This document shows positions 1-8,460 of a DNA stretch of 34,204 nt, one piece after another. Source of the stretch: Bauldia litoralis (GTDB taxonomy: Bacteria; Pseudomonadota; Alphaproteobacteria; Rhizobiales; Kaistiaceae); assembly GCA_945882315.1 (NCBI GenBank), contig CAMCWB010000038.1, positions 1-34,204 of the forward strand. The letters are read 5' to 3'. Position 1 is the first letter of the stretch; each line of letters begins with the position of its first letter. The notes beneath the pieces are model-generated. The model was not told the DNA's origin and ran no database searches. It was given only the letters and a program-made list of their open reading frames with translations. The position numbers and the translations under genes were made by a program.

Positions 1-47
1 TCGGTATCAGGCTGAACGGCTTCGGGCTTCGTGGTAGTGCTCGTCAT
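1..47 (-). CDS. 5' end of an unidentified gene (partial)
   Basis: A minus-strand ATG at 45-47 is preceded by AGGAGA about eight bases upstream, and an open frame runs off the left edge of the window. Only about 15 residues are visible, beginning MTSTTTKPEAVQPDT, and the stretch is rich in Thr and Pro. It lies on the same strand as the upstream genes and 71 bp after the DUF533-like gene. That is too little to name a family. The start is supported by the ribosome binding site alone. Confidence 0.5.
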   Translation of the reverse strand, partial: MTSTTTKPEAVQPDT

Positions 48-118
48 GGCGTGGTCTCCTGTCCGGCGCGTCAACGCTGGACTCGTTCGGGTTAAAGCAC
101 CCGGAGACTACGCCACCC

Positions 119-970
119 TCAATTCCAACCAACTTCGCGACGGCACCTCATCGCCTGCACCAGGACATTCGTGAAGGCCTCGCCGCCACCCGGCATCTGC
201 TGCGGCAGGAAGCCTGTGCCGGATGGTGCCGCGGCGCCGGTATTCTCGCTCGACTGCCAGCTGCGGAGCGCCTTATAGGCCAGCATGCCGAGGACGGCGA
301 GGCCGCCATATTTGACCATATCGGGCATGCCCGGTGCGGGCGCCTGATCGGGCGCCGCCGGCTGTGTCGGCACGGATTGGGTGGGGAAAGATGGCGCCGG
401 CGCTGCGCGCGGAAATGAGGTCGGAGCCGAGTCAAGCGATCCGCGCTCCAGGCCACCCATGCCGGGATTGAACCTGCCGCCGGCCGTGTCGCGGGCCCCG
501 GCTCCGGCCGCAGCACCTGCACCGGCGCCGCCCAGCACCTGACCGAGGATGTCGCCGATGCCGCCGCCACCGGCCGTGCGTCCAGCAGCGCCACCTTGGG
601 CGCCACCCAGGACCTGGCCCAGAATATCGCCGAGGCCACCGCCTCCGGCTGCGCGGCCGCCGGCACCACCCTGGGCGCCGCCGAGAACCTGCCCGAGAAT
701 GTCGCCGAGGCCGCCGCCCGTGCCGCTCCCGCTACCGCCTCGCGGCGCCGCGCCGAGCATGCCGCCGAGGATGTCGCCAAGCCCGCCGCCTCCACCCTGG
801 CCGCCCTGGCCGCCCTGGCCGCCCTGACCGCCCTGACCGCCGCCAAGCACGCTGCCGAGAAGGTCACCAAGCCCGCCCTGCCCGGTCTGCCCGGTCTGAT
901 TGCCGCCTTTGAGACCGCCGCCTTGTGTCGCCGCTTCAAGCATTTGTTCGAGAATCGAGTTGCCTGCCAT
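119..970 (-). CDS. Gly-rich DUF533-like protein, apparently truncated
   Basis: This is a 283-residue protein of unknown function. I place the start at the ATG at 968-970, because GGGAGGAGAAG lies just before it; an upstream in-frame start would add ten residues without a better site. The N-terminal half holds five tandem copies of a motif like GLGDILGQVLGG, separated by Gly/Gln/Ala-rich linkers. Near the C-terminus MVKYGGLAVLGMLAYKALRSW resembles the short membrane-like segment of DUF533 (YebE-type) proteins. In that family a TerB-like helical domain follows, opening with a stretch like VLVQAMIAAAKADG. Here the reading frame gives VLVQAM and then only nine unrelated residues (RCRREVGWN) before the stop, and the rest of the domain is not found in any frame up to the next gene. 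It is probably a truncated family member. A natural short version cannot be excluded. Confidence 0.65.
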   Translation of the reverse strand: MAGNSILEQMLEAATQGGGLKGGNQTGQTGQGGLGDLLGSVLGGGQGGQGGQGGQGGQGGGGGLGDILGGMLGAAPRGGSGSGTGGGLGDILGQVLGGAQGGAGGRAAGGGGLGDILGQVLGGAQGGAAGRTAGGGGIGDILGQVLGGAGAGAAAGAGARDTAGGRFNPGMGGLERGSLDSAPTSFPRAAPAPSFPTQSVPTQPAAPDQAPAPGMPDMVKYGGLAVLGMLAYKALRSWQSSENTGAAAPSGTGFLPQQMPGGGEAFTNVLVQAMRCRREVGWN

Positions 971-1084
971 AGCCTTCTCCTCCCGGGATCGCGACCCCAA
1001 CAGCCGCTGCGATTGGATTCCGCCCTATCGGGCACGTCCAGCGGGTTCTCCCCGCTCAGCTAAGCCTTCATGAACTTTGGCGTT

Positions 1085-1819
1085 TCATTCGACAATATCG
1101 ACGCCGTTGGTGACGTCCCGATAACGACCGACCGAGACCTTGGCGACGATCCTCAACGACGAGCTCTCGACCAGGCCCGGCAGCGTCTTCTTGAGCTTGT
1201 CGACGGTCTTCTCCAGCCGGATGATCTCGCTCGAACCGGTGGTGCGGAACAGGAGATCGTAGAAATAGATGTCGAACAGCGAGCTCCGCGTATATTCGAT
1301 CTCCTGGTCGTAGCCGCCCGCCCATATCAGCCGGTTGGTGAAAGTCTCGCCCCGCATCTTCGACGGGCGCAGCATGTCGACCAGGTTATATTCGTCGCCG
1401 AACTTGCAGGAGCCGAAGAGCACGCCCTTCAGGCGGCGCCGGCGCCGGTTGATCTCGCAGAAGGTGTTGCGGAGGAACGTGCGCGACAGGCCGGAGTCGT
1501 CCGGCGCCTCGATCTTCCCGAAATCGCCATGCGCCGCGACATAGAGATATTCGATGTCGCCGCCACCCAGCATGAATTTGGCCGCCTCGCGGAAGAAAAC
1601 CGCGCCGACGAAGCGCTCATAGGTGAACGCGTCCGGCCGATCCTTGAGCGCGTAGGAAAGGAATTCGAAGAGCGGCCGCACCGTGTGGTGCCGCTCGTTG
1701 AACCAGCGTGTCTCGATGACGCCGAGACCCATGTGACGCGTGATGGCCAAACCCGTTCCCCTCTTGTCAGGCGGATACTGCCACAGCTTTTCCGGCGCGC
1801 CGACAAGCGATCCGGACAT
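1085..1819 (-). CDS. Hypothetical protein with a possible caspase-like His/Cys dyad
   Basis: I do not recognise a named family for this 244-residue protein. It has two motifs in the order and spacing expected of clan CD (caspase/CHAT-type) peptidases: a hydrophobic strand ending in His-Gly (YLYVAAHG, His97) and, about 40 residues later, a hydrophobic strand ending in Ser-Cys (GVLFGSC, Cys138). A segment like LIWAGGYDQEIEYTRSSLFDIY follows, and the last 45 residues may be helical. There is no signal peptide or membrane segment, so a cytoplasmic location is inferred. The start is uncertain: ATG at 1819 and an in-frame TTG at 1855 both lack a clear ribosome binding site. An intrinsic terminator separates it from ilvH, and an AT-rich region lies before it, so it is probably its own transcription unit. 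Peptidase activity is inference from two motifs. Confidence 0.6.
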   Translation of the reverse strand: MSGSLVGAPEKLWQYPPDKRGTGLAITRHMGLGVIETRWFNERHHTVRPLFEFLSYALKDRPDAFTYERFVGAVFFREAAKFMLGGGDIEYLYVAAHGDFGKIEAPDDSGLSRTFLRNTFCEINRRRRRLKGVLFGSCKFGDEYNLVDMLRPSKMRGETFTNRLIWAGGYDQEIEYTRSSLFDIYFYDLLFRTTGSSEIIRLEKTVDKLKKTLPGLVESSSLRIVAKVSVGRYRDVTNGVDIVE

Positions 1820-1855
1820 GCGGCAATCACGCCAGGTGGCCAACAGCGAAATCAA

Positions 1856-1905
1856 GCTAAATCAATAGCTTGCCAGTTTTCTATAATGTTCCAGTTTGGA
1901 AAATA
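1856..1905 (-). promoter_or_regulatory. AT-rich promoter-like region with CCAGTTT direct repeats
   Basis: This stretch is far more AT-rich than its surroundings and lies directly upstream of the caspase-like gene. Two direct CCAGTTT repeats (1873-1879 and 1891-1897) flank a CTATAATG sequence. A promoter or a regulator site is a reasonable reading, but no -35/-10 pair on the minus strand is convincing. Confidence 0.3.
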
Positions 1906-1961
1906 ATTCGGAAATCGGGATGAGCAGGAGCAGACCGGCATGACACGCCGGCGACGGCTTG

Positions 1962-1994
1962 AAAAGGCTCGCCCGGCAAGGTGCCGGGCGAGGC
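1962..1994 (-). terminator. Intrinsic terminator after ilvH
   Basis: On the minus strand a 12-bp stem with one mismatch (GCCTCGCCCGGC paired with GCCGGGCGAGCC, loop ACCTT) is followed by TTTT. It begins ten bases after the ilvH stop codon, so it should end the ilvIH transcript. Confidence 0.75.
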
Positions 1995-2003
1995 TCTCGC
2001 CGG

Positions 2004-2606
2004 TTACATTGAAGCCGGGCCGCGGTTGAGGGCGGCGACCCCGGTCCGGCAGACTTCGACCAGGCCGAGCGGCGCCAGGATCGAGATGAATTCGCCGACC
2101 TTGGCCGAGCCGCCGGTGATCTGGAAGACGAAATGCTCGGTCGTGGCATCGAGCACTTCGGCCTTGTAGACGTCGGCCAGCCGTAGCGCCTCGACCCGCT
2201 TCTCGCCCTTGCCCGTCACCTTGACCAGCGCCAGCTCCCGCTCGAGCGGCCGCCCGGCGAGCGTCAGGTCGGTCACCGAATGCACCGGCACCAGCCGGCC
2301 GAGCTGGTTCTTGATCTGCGCCAGAACCATCGGCGTGCCCGAGGTCACCACCGTGATCCGCGACAGATGCTTGGATTGCTCGGTCTCCGACACGGTGAGC
2401 GAGTCGATGTTGTAGCCACGTCCCGAGAACAGGCCGATGACCCGGGCAAGGACGCCCGGCTCGTTGTCGACCACCACCGAGAGCGTGTGCCGCTCGGTCC
2501 GGTCGTGGCGCTCTTCCATGAAATAGGCCGAGGCCGGCGGCAGCGGCGCCTCGGCCTTTGCCTTCTTTGCCGGCGCCTTGGACTTCGGCTGGGTATTGCG
2601 CGCCAT
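2004..2606 (-). CDS. ilvH: Acetolactate synthase small (regulatory) subunit
   Basis: This 200-residue protein is the regulatory subunit of acetohydroxyacid synthase, which binds valine and activates the catalytic subunit in branched-chain amino acid synthesis. Residues 39-115 form an ACT domain (HTLSVVVDNEPGVLARVIGLFSGRGYNIDSL region), and the C-terminal half matches the conserved ALS small-subunit domain (VYKAEVLDAT, FVFQITG). The first 28 residues are a Lys/Ala/Pro-rich extension not needed for the ACT fold. The start codon overlaps the ilvI stop in TGATG, so the two subunits are translationally coupled. A strong terminator follows. The symbols ilvH and ilvN are both used for this gene in alphaproteobacteria. 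Confidence 0.96.
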   Translation of the reverse strand: MARNTQPKSKAPAKKAKAEAPLPPASAYFMEERHDRTERHTLSVVVDNEPGVLARVIGLFSGRGYNIDSLTVSETEQSKHLSRITVVTSGTPMVLAQIKNQLGRLVPVHSVTDLTLAGRPLERELALVKVTGKGEKRVEALRLADVYKAEVLDATTEHFVFQITGGSAKVGEFISILAPLGLVEVCRTGVAALNRGPASM

Positions 2607-4381
2607 CAGACGAGAACCTTTCCTTCGGCGCTGATCGCATTGCCGAGTTCCGAGTCAGGAATATCGGTGCCGAGCAGCATGTCGTTATGGGCCTTGCCCG
2701 ACGGGATCATCGGGAAGCAGTTGGCGAGCGCCGCGACGCGGCAGTCGAAGATCACCGGCGCCTTGACCTTGATCATCTCGTCGATCGCCCCGTCGAGATC
2801 GCCGGGCTTCGAGGCGCGGATGCCGACGCCGCCATAGGCCTCGGCGAGTTTCACAAAGTCGGGCAGCGAATGCGAATAGGAATGCGACAGGCGGTTGCCG
2901 TGCAGGAGCTGCTGCCACTGCCGGACCATGCCCATATACTGGTTGTTGAGGATGAAGATCTTGATCGGCAGGTTGTGCTGAACCGCCGTCGACATCTCCT
3001 GCATGGTCATCAGCACCGAGGCGTCGCCGGCGATGTCGATGACGAGGCTGTTGCGGTGCGCCGCCTGCACGCCGACGGCGGCCGGCAGGCCATAGCCCAT
3101 CGTGCCGAGGCCGCCACTGGTCATCCAGCGGTTCGGCTCGTCGAAATGGAAGAACTGCGCCGCCCACATCTGGTGCTGGCCGACTTCCGTCGTGATGTAG
3201 ACGTCCTTGCCCCTGGTCTTCTCGAAGAGCCGCTGGATCGCATATTGCGGCATGATCACGTCGCGGTTCTGCCGATAGGCGAGGCTCTTGCGCTCCCGCC
3301 AGCGCTCGATCTGCTCCCACCAGTTTTTCAGCGCCGCCTTGTCGACCTTGGCCTTGGTCTCCTTCCAGACCGCCAGCATCGCCTCGAGCACCTTGGTGAC
3401 GTCGCCGATGATCGGGATGTCGACATGGATGTTCTTGTTGATCGAAGACGGGTCGATATCGACATGGATCTTCTTCGATCCCGGCGAGAAGGCGTCGGTG
3501 CGGCCGGTGATGCGGTCATCGAAGCGCGCCCCGATGCAGACCATGACGTCGCAATCATGCATCGTGTTGTTGGCTTCGTAGGTGCCGTGCATGCCGAGCA
3601 TGCCCAGCCACTGCTTGTCCGAGGCCGGATAGGCGCCGAGCCCCATCAACGTCGAGGTGATCGGGGAGCCGGTCGTCCGGACCAGTTCGCGGAGCAGCGC
3701 CGAGGCGCGCGGGCCGGAATTGATGACGCCGCCGCCGGTGTAGAAGACCGGCTTCTTGGCCTTGGCGATGAGTTCGACCGCGGCGCGGATCGCCCGCATG
3801 TCGCCATCGACGCGCGGATGATAGGCGCGCGGCTGGACATTTTCCGGGCCGACATAGGTGCCGGTCGCGAACTGGACGTCCTTGGGGATGTCGACGAGCA
3901 CCGGGCCGGGCCGGCCGTGGGTGGCGACGTAGAAGGCCTCGTGGATGGTGCGCGCCAGGTCGTTGACGTCGCGGACCAGCCAGTTGTGCTTGGTCGCCGG
4001 CCGCGTGATGCCGACCGTGTCGGCCTCCTGGAAGGCGTCGTTGCCGATGAGATGGGTCGGCACCTGGCCGGAGAAGCAGACGATCGGGATCGAATCCATC
4101 AGCGCGTCGCAGAGCGGCGTCACCATGTTGGTGGCGCCGGGACCCGAGGTGACCAGCGCGACGCCCGGCTTGCCGGTCGAGCGGGCATAGCCTTCGGCCG
4201 CGTGGCCGGCGCCCTGCTCGTGGCGGACGAGGATATGCTCGACGTCGTCCTGCTGGATGATCGCGTCATAGATCGGCAGCACCGCGCCGCCCGGATAGCC
4301 GAAGATCGTCTTGACGCCCTGGTCGATCAGGGCCTGGACGACCATTTCGGCGCCCGTCATCTGTTGCCCGTGCTTTTTCAT
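2606..4381 (-). CDS. ilvI: Acetolactate synthase large (catalytic) subunit
   Basis: This 591-residue thiamine-diphosphate enzyme condenses two pyruvates to acetolactate, or pyruvate with 2-oxobutyrate to acetohydroxybutyrate, which is the first common step to valine, leucine and isoleucine. Visible marks are the catalytic Glu55 in RHEQGAGHAAEGYAR, the FAD/central domain, and the ThDP-binding motif beginning GDAS (452-455) and closing with NN at 479-480. Length is normal for the family. GGAG lies about eight bases before the ATG. The gene is preceded by a leader peptide and terminator (see 4438-4549), which indicates control by transcription attenuation, and it is coupled to ilvH by a one-base overlap. 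The symbol ilvB is also used in related genomes. Confidence 0.97.
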   Translation of the reverse strand: MKKHGQQMTGAEMVVQALIDQGVKTIFGYPGGAVLPIYDAIIQQDDVEHILVRHEQGAGHAAEGYARSTGKPGVALVTSGPGATNMVTPLCDALMDSIPIVCFSGQVPTHLIGNDAFQEADTVGITRPATKHNWLVRDVNDLARTIHEAFYVATHGRPGPVLVDIPKDVQFATGTYVGPENVQPRAYHPRVDGDMRAIRAAVELIAKAKKPVFYTGGGVINSGPRASALLRELVRTTGSPITSTLMGLGAYPASDKQWLGMLGMHGTYEANNTMHDCDVMVCIGARFDDRITGRTDAFSPGSKKIHVDIDPSSINKNIHVDIPIIGDVTKVLEAMLAVWKETKAKVDKAALKNWWEQIERWRERKSLAYRQNRDVIMPQYAIQRLFEKTRGKDVYITTEVGQHQMWAAQFFHFDEPNRWMTSGGLGTMGYGLPAAVGVQAAHRNSLVIDIAGDASVLMTMQEMSTAVQHNLPIKIFILNNQYMGMVRQWQQLLHGNRLSHSYSHSLPDFVKLAEAYGGVGIRASKPGDLDGAIDEMIKVKAPVIFDCRVAALANCFPMIPSGKAHNDMLLGTDIPDSELGNAISAEGKVLV

Positions 4382-4437
4382 CGTTCCGCTCCACTCGTCC
4401 GGGCGCTCGACGCCCTGTTACCCTGCCGTTTTGCCAA

Positions 4438-4461
4438 TAAAAAAGGCCCCTGAAGGGCCCT
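4438..4461 (-). terminator. Attenuator terminator in the ilvIH leader
   Basis: On the minus strand a short GC-rich stem (AGGGCCC pairing with GGGCCTT, core GGCCC/GGGCC, loop TTCAG) is followed by six T residues. It sits 28 nt after the leader peptide stop codon and about 57 nt before the ilvI start. Because it lies inside the untranslated leader and not after a gene, an attenuator is the best reading. It could also act as a late terminator for miaA. Confidence 0.75.
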
Positions 4462-4489
4462 GTTGTCGCGCATCACCGTTCCGGGCAGC

Positions 4490-4549
4490 CTAGTTGGCCA
4501 CCCCAGCGATGCGCGCCGGTACTACGAGAAGCTTTGCAATCTTGATCAT
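4490..4549 (-). CDS. ilvIH leader peptide (attenuator)
   Basis: A 19-residue ORF, MIKIAKLLVVPARIAGVAN, lies between miaA and ilvI on their strand. Eight of its 19 residues are Ile, Leu or Val (three Ile, two Leu, three Val), including the run LLVV. It is followed by a GC stem and T-run terminator. This is the arrangement of ribosome-mediated attenuation: when charged tRNAs for branched-chain amino acids are scarce, the ribosome stalls on the leader and the terminator does not form. Attenuation of ilv operons is established in enterobacteria and has been described in alphaproteobacteria. The peptide is too short for ordinary gene finding. The ribosome binding site before it is weak. Alternative RNA pairing was not computed. 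Confidence 0.8.
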   Translation of the reverse strand: MIKIAKLLVVPARIAGVAN

Positions 4550-4594
4550 GGAGCCGTTCTAGGCGCGGCCACGGAAATCGTCAAGCAAGGAAAA

Positions 4595-5491
4595 TCAGAC
4601 AGTAATCCTGTCCCATTCCGGCATCTGCGTGCGGAACCAGGTCATCTGCCGCTTGGCGTAGCGGCGGGTTTCCGTCTTCATCCCGGCGATCGCCTCGTCG
4701 AACGAGGTCTTGCCGGCGAGATGATCGAGAAGCTCGCGCACGCCGATCGCCTTCATCGCCGGCAGGTCCGGTGAAAGCCGCAGATCGCCGAGCCGCTGCG
4801 CCTCGTCGAGCGCCCCGTCCCGGAGCATCGCATCGGCGCGCCGGGCGATGCGCTCGTGCAGCGCCGCCCGCTCCGGATCGAGCACCAGCCGCGTCACGTC
4901 GGCGACCTCCAGCACCGGCAAGGTCGGCCGCGCCTTCCAGGCGGCCAGCGAGCGTCCCGTTGCCTCGAACACTTCCAGCGCCCGCACGATCCGCGACCGG
5001 TCCGACGGCCGGATCGCAGCCGCGTCCTCCGGGTCGATCTCGGCGAGCCGGCGGTGCAGAAGCTCGCTCTCCTCGCCCTCGGCGCTGTTCTGGATCATCT
5101 CGCGGATATCGGCCGGAATCGCCGGCACGGCGGCCAGCCCCTCGGTCAGCGCCCGGAAATAGAGCCCGGTGCCGCCGACCACGATCGGCAGGGCCCCGGC
5201 CTGCCGCGCCGCATCGAGCTCGGCCGTGACATCGAGCAGCCAGCGGCCGACCGAATAGCGCTCCGAGGCCGGAACCCGGCCGTAGAGCCGGTGCGGCGCC
5301 CGCGTCTCGTCCTCGGGGCCCGGACGCGCGGACAGCACCAGCAGTTCGGCATAGACCTGCATGGAATCGGCATTGACGACGATGCCGCCATGCTCGCGGG
5401 CAAGCTCGACGGCCAGCCGCGACTTGCCGCTCGCCGTCGGCCCGGCTATCAGGACGGCCTTCGTTCCGGCCCGTATCGTAACCTCAGCCAT
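4595..5491 (-). CDS. miaA: tRNA dimethylallyltransferase
   Basis: This 298-residue enzyme transfers a dimethylallyl group to N6 of adenosine 37 in tRNAs that read codons starting with U. The P-loop GPTASGKS is at residues 17-24, the substrate-binding DSMQVY at 42-47 and GGTGLY at 106-111. The C-terminal part carries the conserved MKTETRRYAKRQMTWF stretch. GAGGG stands just before the ATG. The gene is divergent from serB, with eight bases between the two start codons, and lies upstream of the ilv leader on the same strand. Some ilvIH transcription may therefore come from read-through of miaA. Confidence 0.96.
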   Translation of the reverse strand: MAEVTIRAGTKAVLIAGPTASGKSRLAVELAREHGGIVVNADSMQVYAELLVLSARPGPEDETRAPHRLYGRVPASERYSVGRWLLDVTAELDAARQAGALPIVVGGTGLYFRALTEGLAAVPAIPADIREMIQNSAEGEESELLHRRLAEIDPEDAAAIRPSDRSRIVRALEVFEATGRSLAAWKARPTLPVLEVADVTRLVLDPERAALHERIARRADAMLRDGALDEAQRLGDLRLSPDLPAMKAIGVRELLDHLAGKTSFDEAIAGMKTETRRYAKRQMTWFRTQMPEWDRITV

Positions 5492-5499
5492 TGGCCCTC

Positions 5500-6393
5500 A
5501 TGACCGAACTCGTCGCGACCTTGATAGCCCGGCCGGGGAACGCCGCAAACCTCGCCATGGCCACCGATCACTGCCTCGATTTCCTCGACGGCTCCAGCGC
5601 CGCCGAACTGTCGCGCGGGGAAGCCGTCGACATCGCCTTCACCGGCGACAAGCCGCTGCCCGAGCTCCGCGCCCATCTCCAGACATTCGTCGCCGAACTT
5701 CCGGTCGATATTGTGGTCCAGCCCACCGCCGGGCGCCGCAAGATGCTCCTCGTCGCCGACATGGATTCGACCATCATCGGCCAGGAATGCATCGACGAGC
5801 TCGCCGATTTCGCCGGCCTCAAGGAGAAGGTCGCGGCGATCACCGAGCGCGCCATGCGCGGCGAGATCGAGTTCGAACCCGCCCTTCGCGAGCGTATCGC
5901 GCTCCTCAAAGATCTGCCCGTCTCGGCAATCGACCGCGTCCTGTCGGAACGCATCACCCTCGATCCCGGCGCCAGGGCTCTGATCGCCACGATGCGCGCC
6001 AACGGCGCCCGCGCCATCCTCGTCTCCGGCGGCTTCACCGCCTTCGTCGAGCACATCGCCACCCTCGTCGGCTTCAACGAGAGCTATTCGAACCAGCTGT
6101 TCGAGACGGACGGCAGGCTCACCGGCATGGTCGGCGAGCCGATCCTCGGCCGCACCGCCAAGCTCGCGACGCTGGAAGATGCGATCATCCGTTTCGGGCT
6201 TGCGGTCGAAGCGACCATGGCCGTCGGCGACGGCGCCAACGACCTCGCCATGATCGGCCACGCCGGCCTCGGCATCGCCTATCACGCCAAACCCAAAGTC
6301 GCCGCCGCGGCCGCCGCCAGGATCGACCACAACGACCTGACCGCGCTTCTTTTCGCCCAGGGCTACCGGCGCGAGGAGTTTGTTACGTCGTGA
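5500..6393 (+). CDS. serB: Phosphoserine phosphatase
   Basis: This 297-residue HAD-family phosphatase catalyses the last step of serine synthesis, from O-phosphoserine to serine. The catalytic motif DMDSTIIGQECIDE has the nucleophile Asp87 and the general acid Asp89. The later HAD motifs are VSGGFTAF (Ser) and GDGANDLAM (Mg-binding Asp). The roughly 80-residue N-terminal region is the ACT-like part typical of long SerB proteins. I chose the ATG at 5500; an in-frame TTG at 5491 would add three residues and overlap the miaA start. No Shine-Dalgarno sequence is visible before it, so the transcript may be leaderless or nearly so. The promoter must lie inside miaA. It is convergent with the downstream protease gene. 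Confidence 0.95.
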   Translation: MTELVATLIARPGNAANLAMATDHCLDFLDGSSAAELSRGEAVDIAFTGDKPLPELRAHLQTFVAELPVDIVVQPTAGRRKMLLVADMDSTIIGQECIDELADFAGLKEKVAAITERAMRGEIEFEPALRERIALLKDLPVSAIDRVLSERITLDPGARALIATMRANGARAILVSGGFTAFVEHIATLVGFNESYSNQLFETDGRLTGMVGEPILGRTAKLATLEDAIIRFGLAVEATMAVGDGANDLAMIGHAGLGIAYHAKPKVAAAAAARIDHNDLTALLFAQGYRREEFVTS

Positions 6394-6412
6394 TGTAGGG
6401 CCACCCGGGCCA

Positions 6413-6455
6413 CCTCGTCCTTCGAGGGCCGCTGTGCGGCCACCTCAGGATGAGG
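6413..6455 (+). repeat. Intergenic palindromic repeat, copy 1
   Basis: The element begins CCTCGTCCTTCGAGG and ends CCTCAGGATGAGG, with an inner GGCCGC/GCGGCC stem. It is an imperfect palindrome of a kind found repeatedly in intergenic DNA of Hyphomicrobiales. A related copy in the opposite orientation starts about 50 bp downstream. It may fold in RNA and act as a terminator or stabiliser for serB. Confidence 0.6.
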
Positions 6456-6507
6456 CGGAACCATGCTCATGCCGCGCCGGGCCATCAGCACCAAACCCTC
6501 CCTCAAT

Positions 6508-6581
6508 CCTCACCCTGAGGTGCGAGGGCCACTAACGACCGAGGACGGGAAGAAGAAAATCCCGAGCCTCGAAGGACGAGG
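6508..6581 (-). repeat. Intergenic palindromic repeat, copy 2 (inverted, longer)
   Basis: This copy starts CCTCACCCTGAGG and ends CCTCGAAGGACGAGG, which is the reverse arrangement of copy 1. Flanking CTCAATCCTC and GAGGGTTGAG extend the stem with one mismatch. About 30 bp of extra sequence fill the centre. Similarity of the arms to copy 1 is seen directly; membership in a genome-wide family is from general knowledge of these genomes. Confidence 0.55.
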
Positions 6582-6597
6582 GTTGAGCCGAGGCAGC

Positions 6598-6637
6598 GGG
6601 GCAACCTGTGGAAGTTCGAGTCTTCTCGACCGCACCA
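6598..6637 (+). other. 3' fragment of a tRNA gene (probably tRNA-Leu)
   Basis: The segment has the full 3' architecture of a tRNA. The T-stem is GGAAG paired with CTTCT (one G-U), the seven-base T-loop is TTCGAGT, and together they read GTTCGAGTC. The 3' acceptor strand CGACCGC, a discriminator A and an encoded CCA ending at 6637 follow. Upstream GGGGCAACCTGT fits the long variable arm of a class II tRNA, and the acceptor strand fits rhizobial tRNA-Leu as I remember it. The partner 5' strand (GCGGTCG) and the D and anticodon arms are absent upstream, where a palindromic repeat lies instead. Such 3' fragments are left by integration of mobile elements at tRNA genes. Confidence 0.72.
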
Positions 6638-6670
6638 AACCATCAAAGAAAAATTAGCGGCAGCTACTCC

Positions 6671-8152
<1,482 letters not shown>

Positions 8153-8274
8153 AGGCCCTCTCTCCAGATCAGGAAATGCCACGCACCGGCCGTCGCGCAT
8201 CGGCACGACCTTTGCCGATCGGCTCGCTCCGACAACCATGCTTCAAATAGGGCAAAAAAGCGATCACAACCGCG

Positions 8275-8460
8275 TCAGCCGCGCACCAGCCAGACCAGCA
8301 GCAGGCCGACCGCCACCGCCGCAAGCCCGGCGATGCGGAAGGTGCTTTCCGGCTGGGCGAGCGCCTGCCGCATGAAGGCTTTCGCCGCCTCCGGAAAGCC
8401 CGCGTAGAAAATCCCCTCGATGATCAGAACGAGGCCAAGGGCCGCGATCAGATCCGTCAT
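8275..8460 (-). CDS. DUF2065 family small inner-membrane protein
   Basis: This 61-residue protein has two hydrophobic segments, about 4-22 and 42-58, joined by a loop with FPEAAKAFMRQ. Length, topology and the LVLIIEG start match the DUF2065 (YjeT) family, whose function is unknown. In Escherichia coli the homologue also follows hflKC. Its start overlaps the hflC stop in ATGA, so it is translated together with the HflKC complex. That suggests, but does not show, a role near it. Confidence 0.85.
   Translation of the reverse strand: MTDLIAALGLVLIIEGIFYAGFPEAAKAFMRQALAQPESTFRIAGLAAVAVGLLLVWLVRG

Noticed and set aside
549-827. A Pro-rich plus-strand ORF
   Set aside because: It is the antisense reading of the Gly-rich repeats of the DUF533-like gene.
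1880-1889. Perfect TATAAT on the plus strand
   Set aside because: No plus-strand gene or suitable -35 follows it; it lies in an AT-rich leader of a minus-strand gene.
2558-4453. A 631-codon open frame on the plus strand opposite ilvI and ilvH
   Set aside because: It is a shadow of GC-rich coding DNA. Its product is rich in His, Arg and Asp with no recognisable domain, while the minus strand encodes textbook ilvI and ilvH.
6520-6637. A complete tRNA-Leu gene
   Set aside because: The 5' acceptor strand, D-arm and anticodon arm could not be found upstream of the 3' part.
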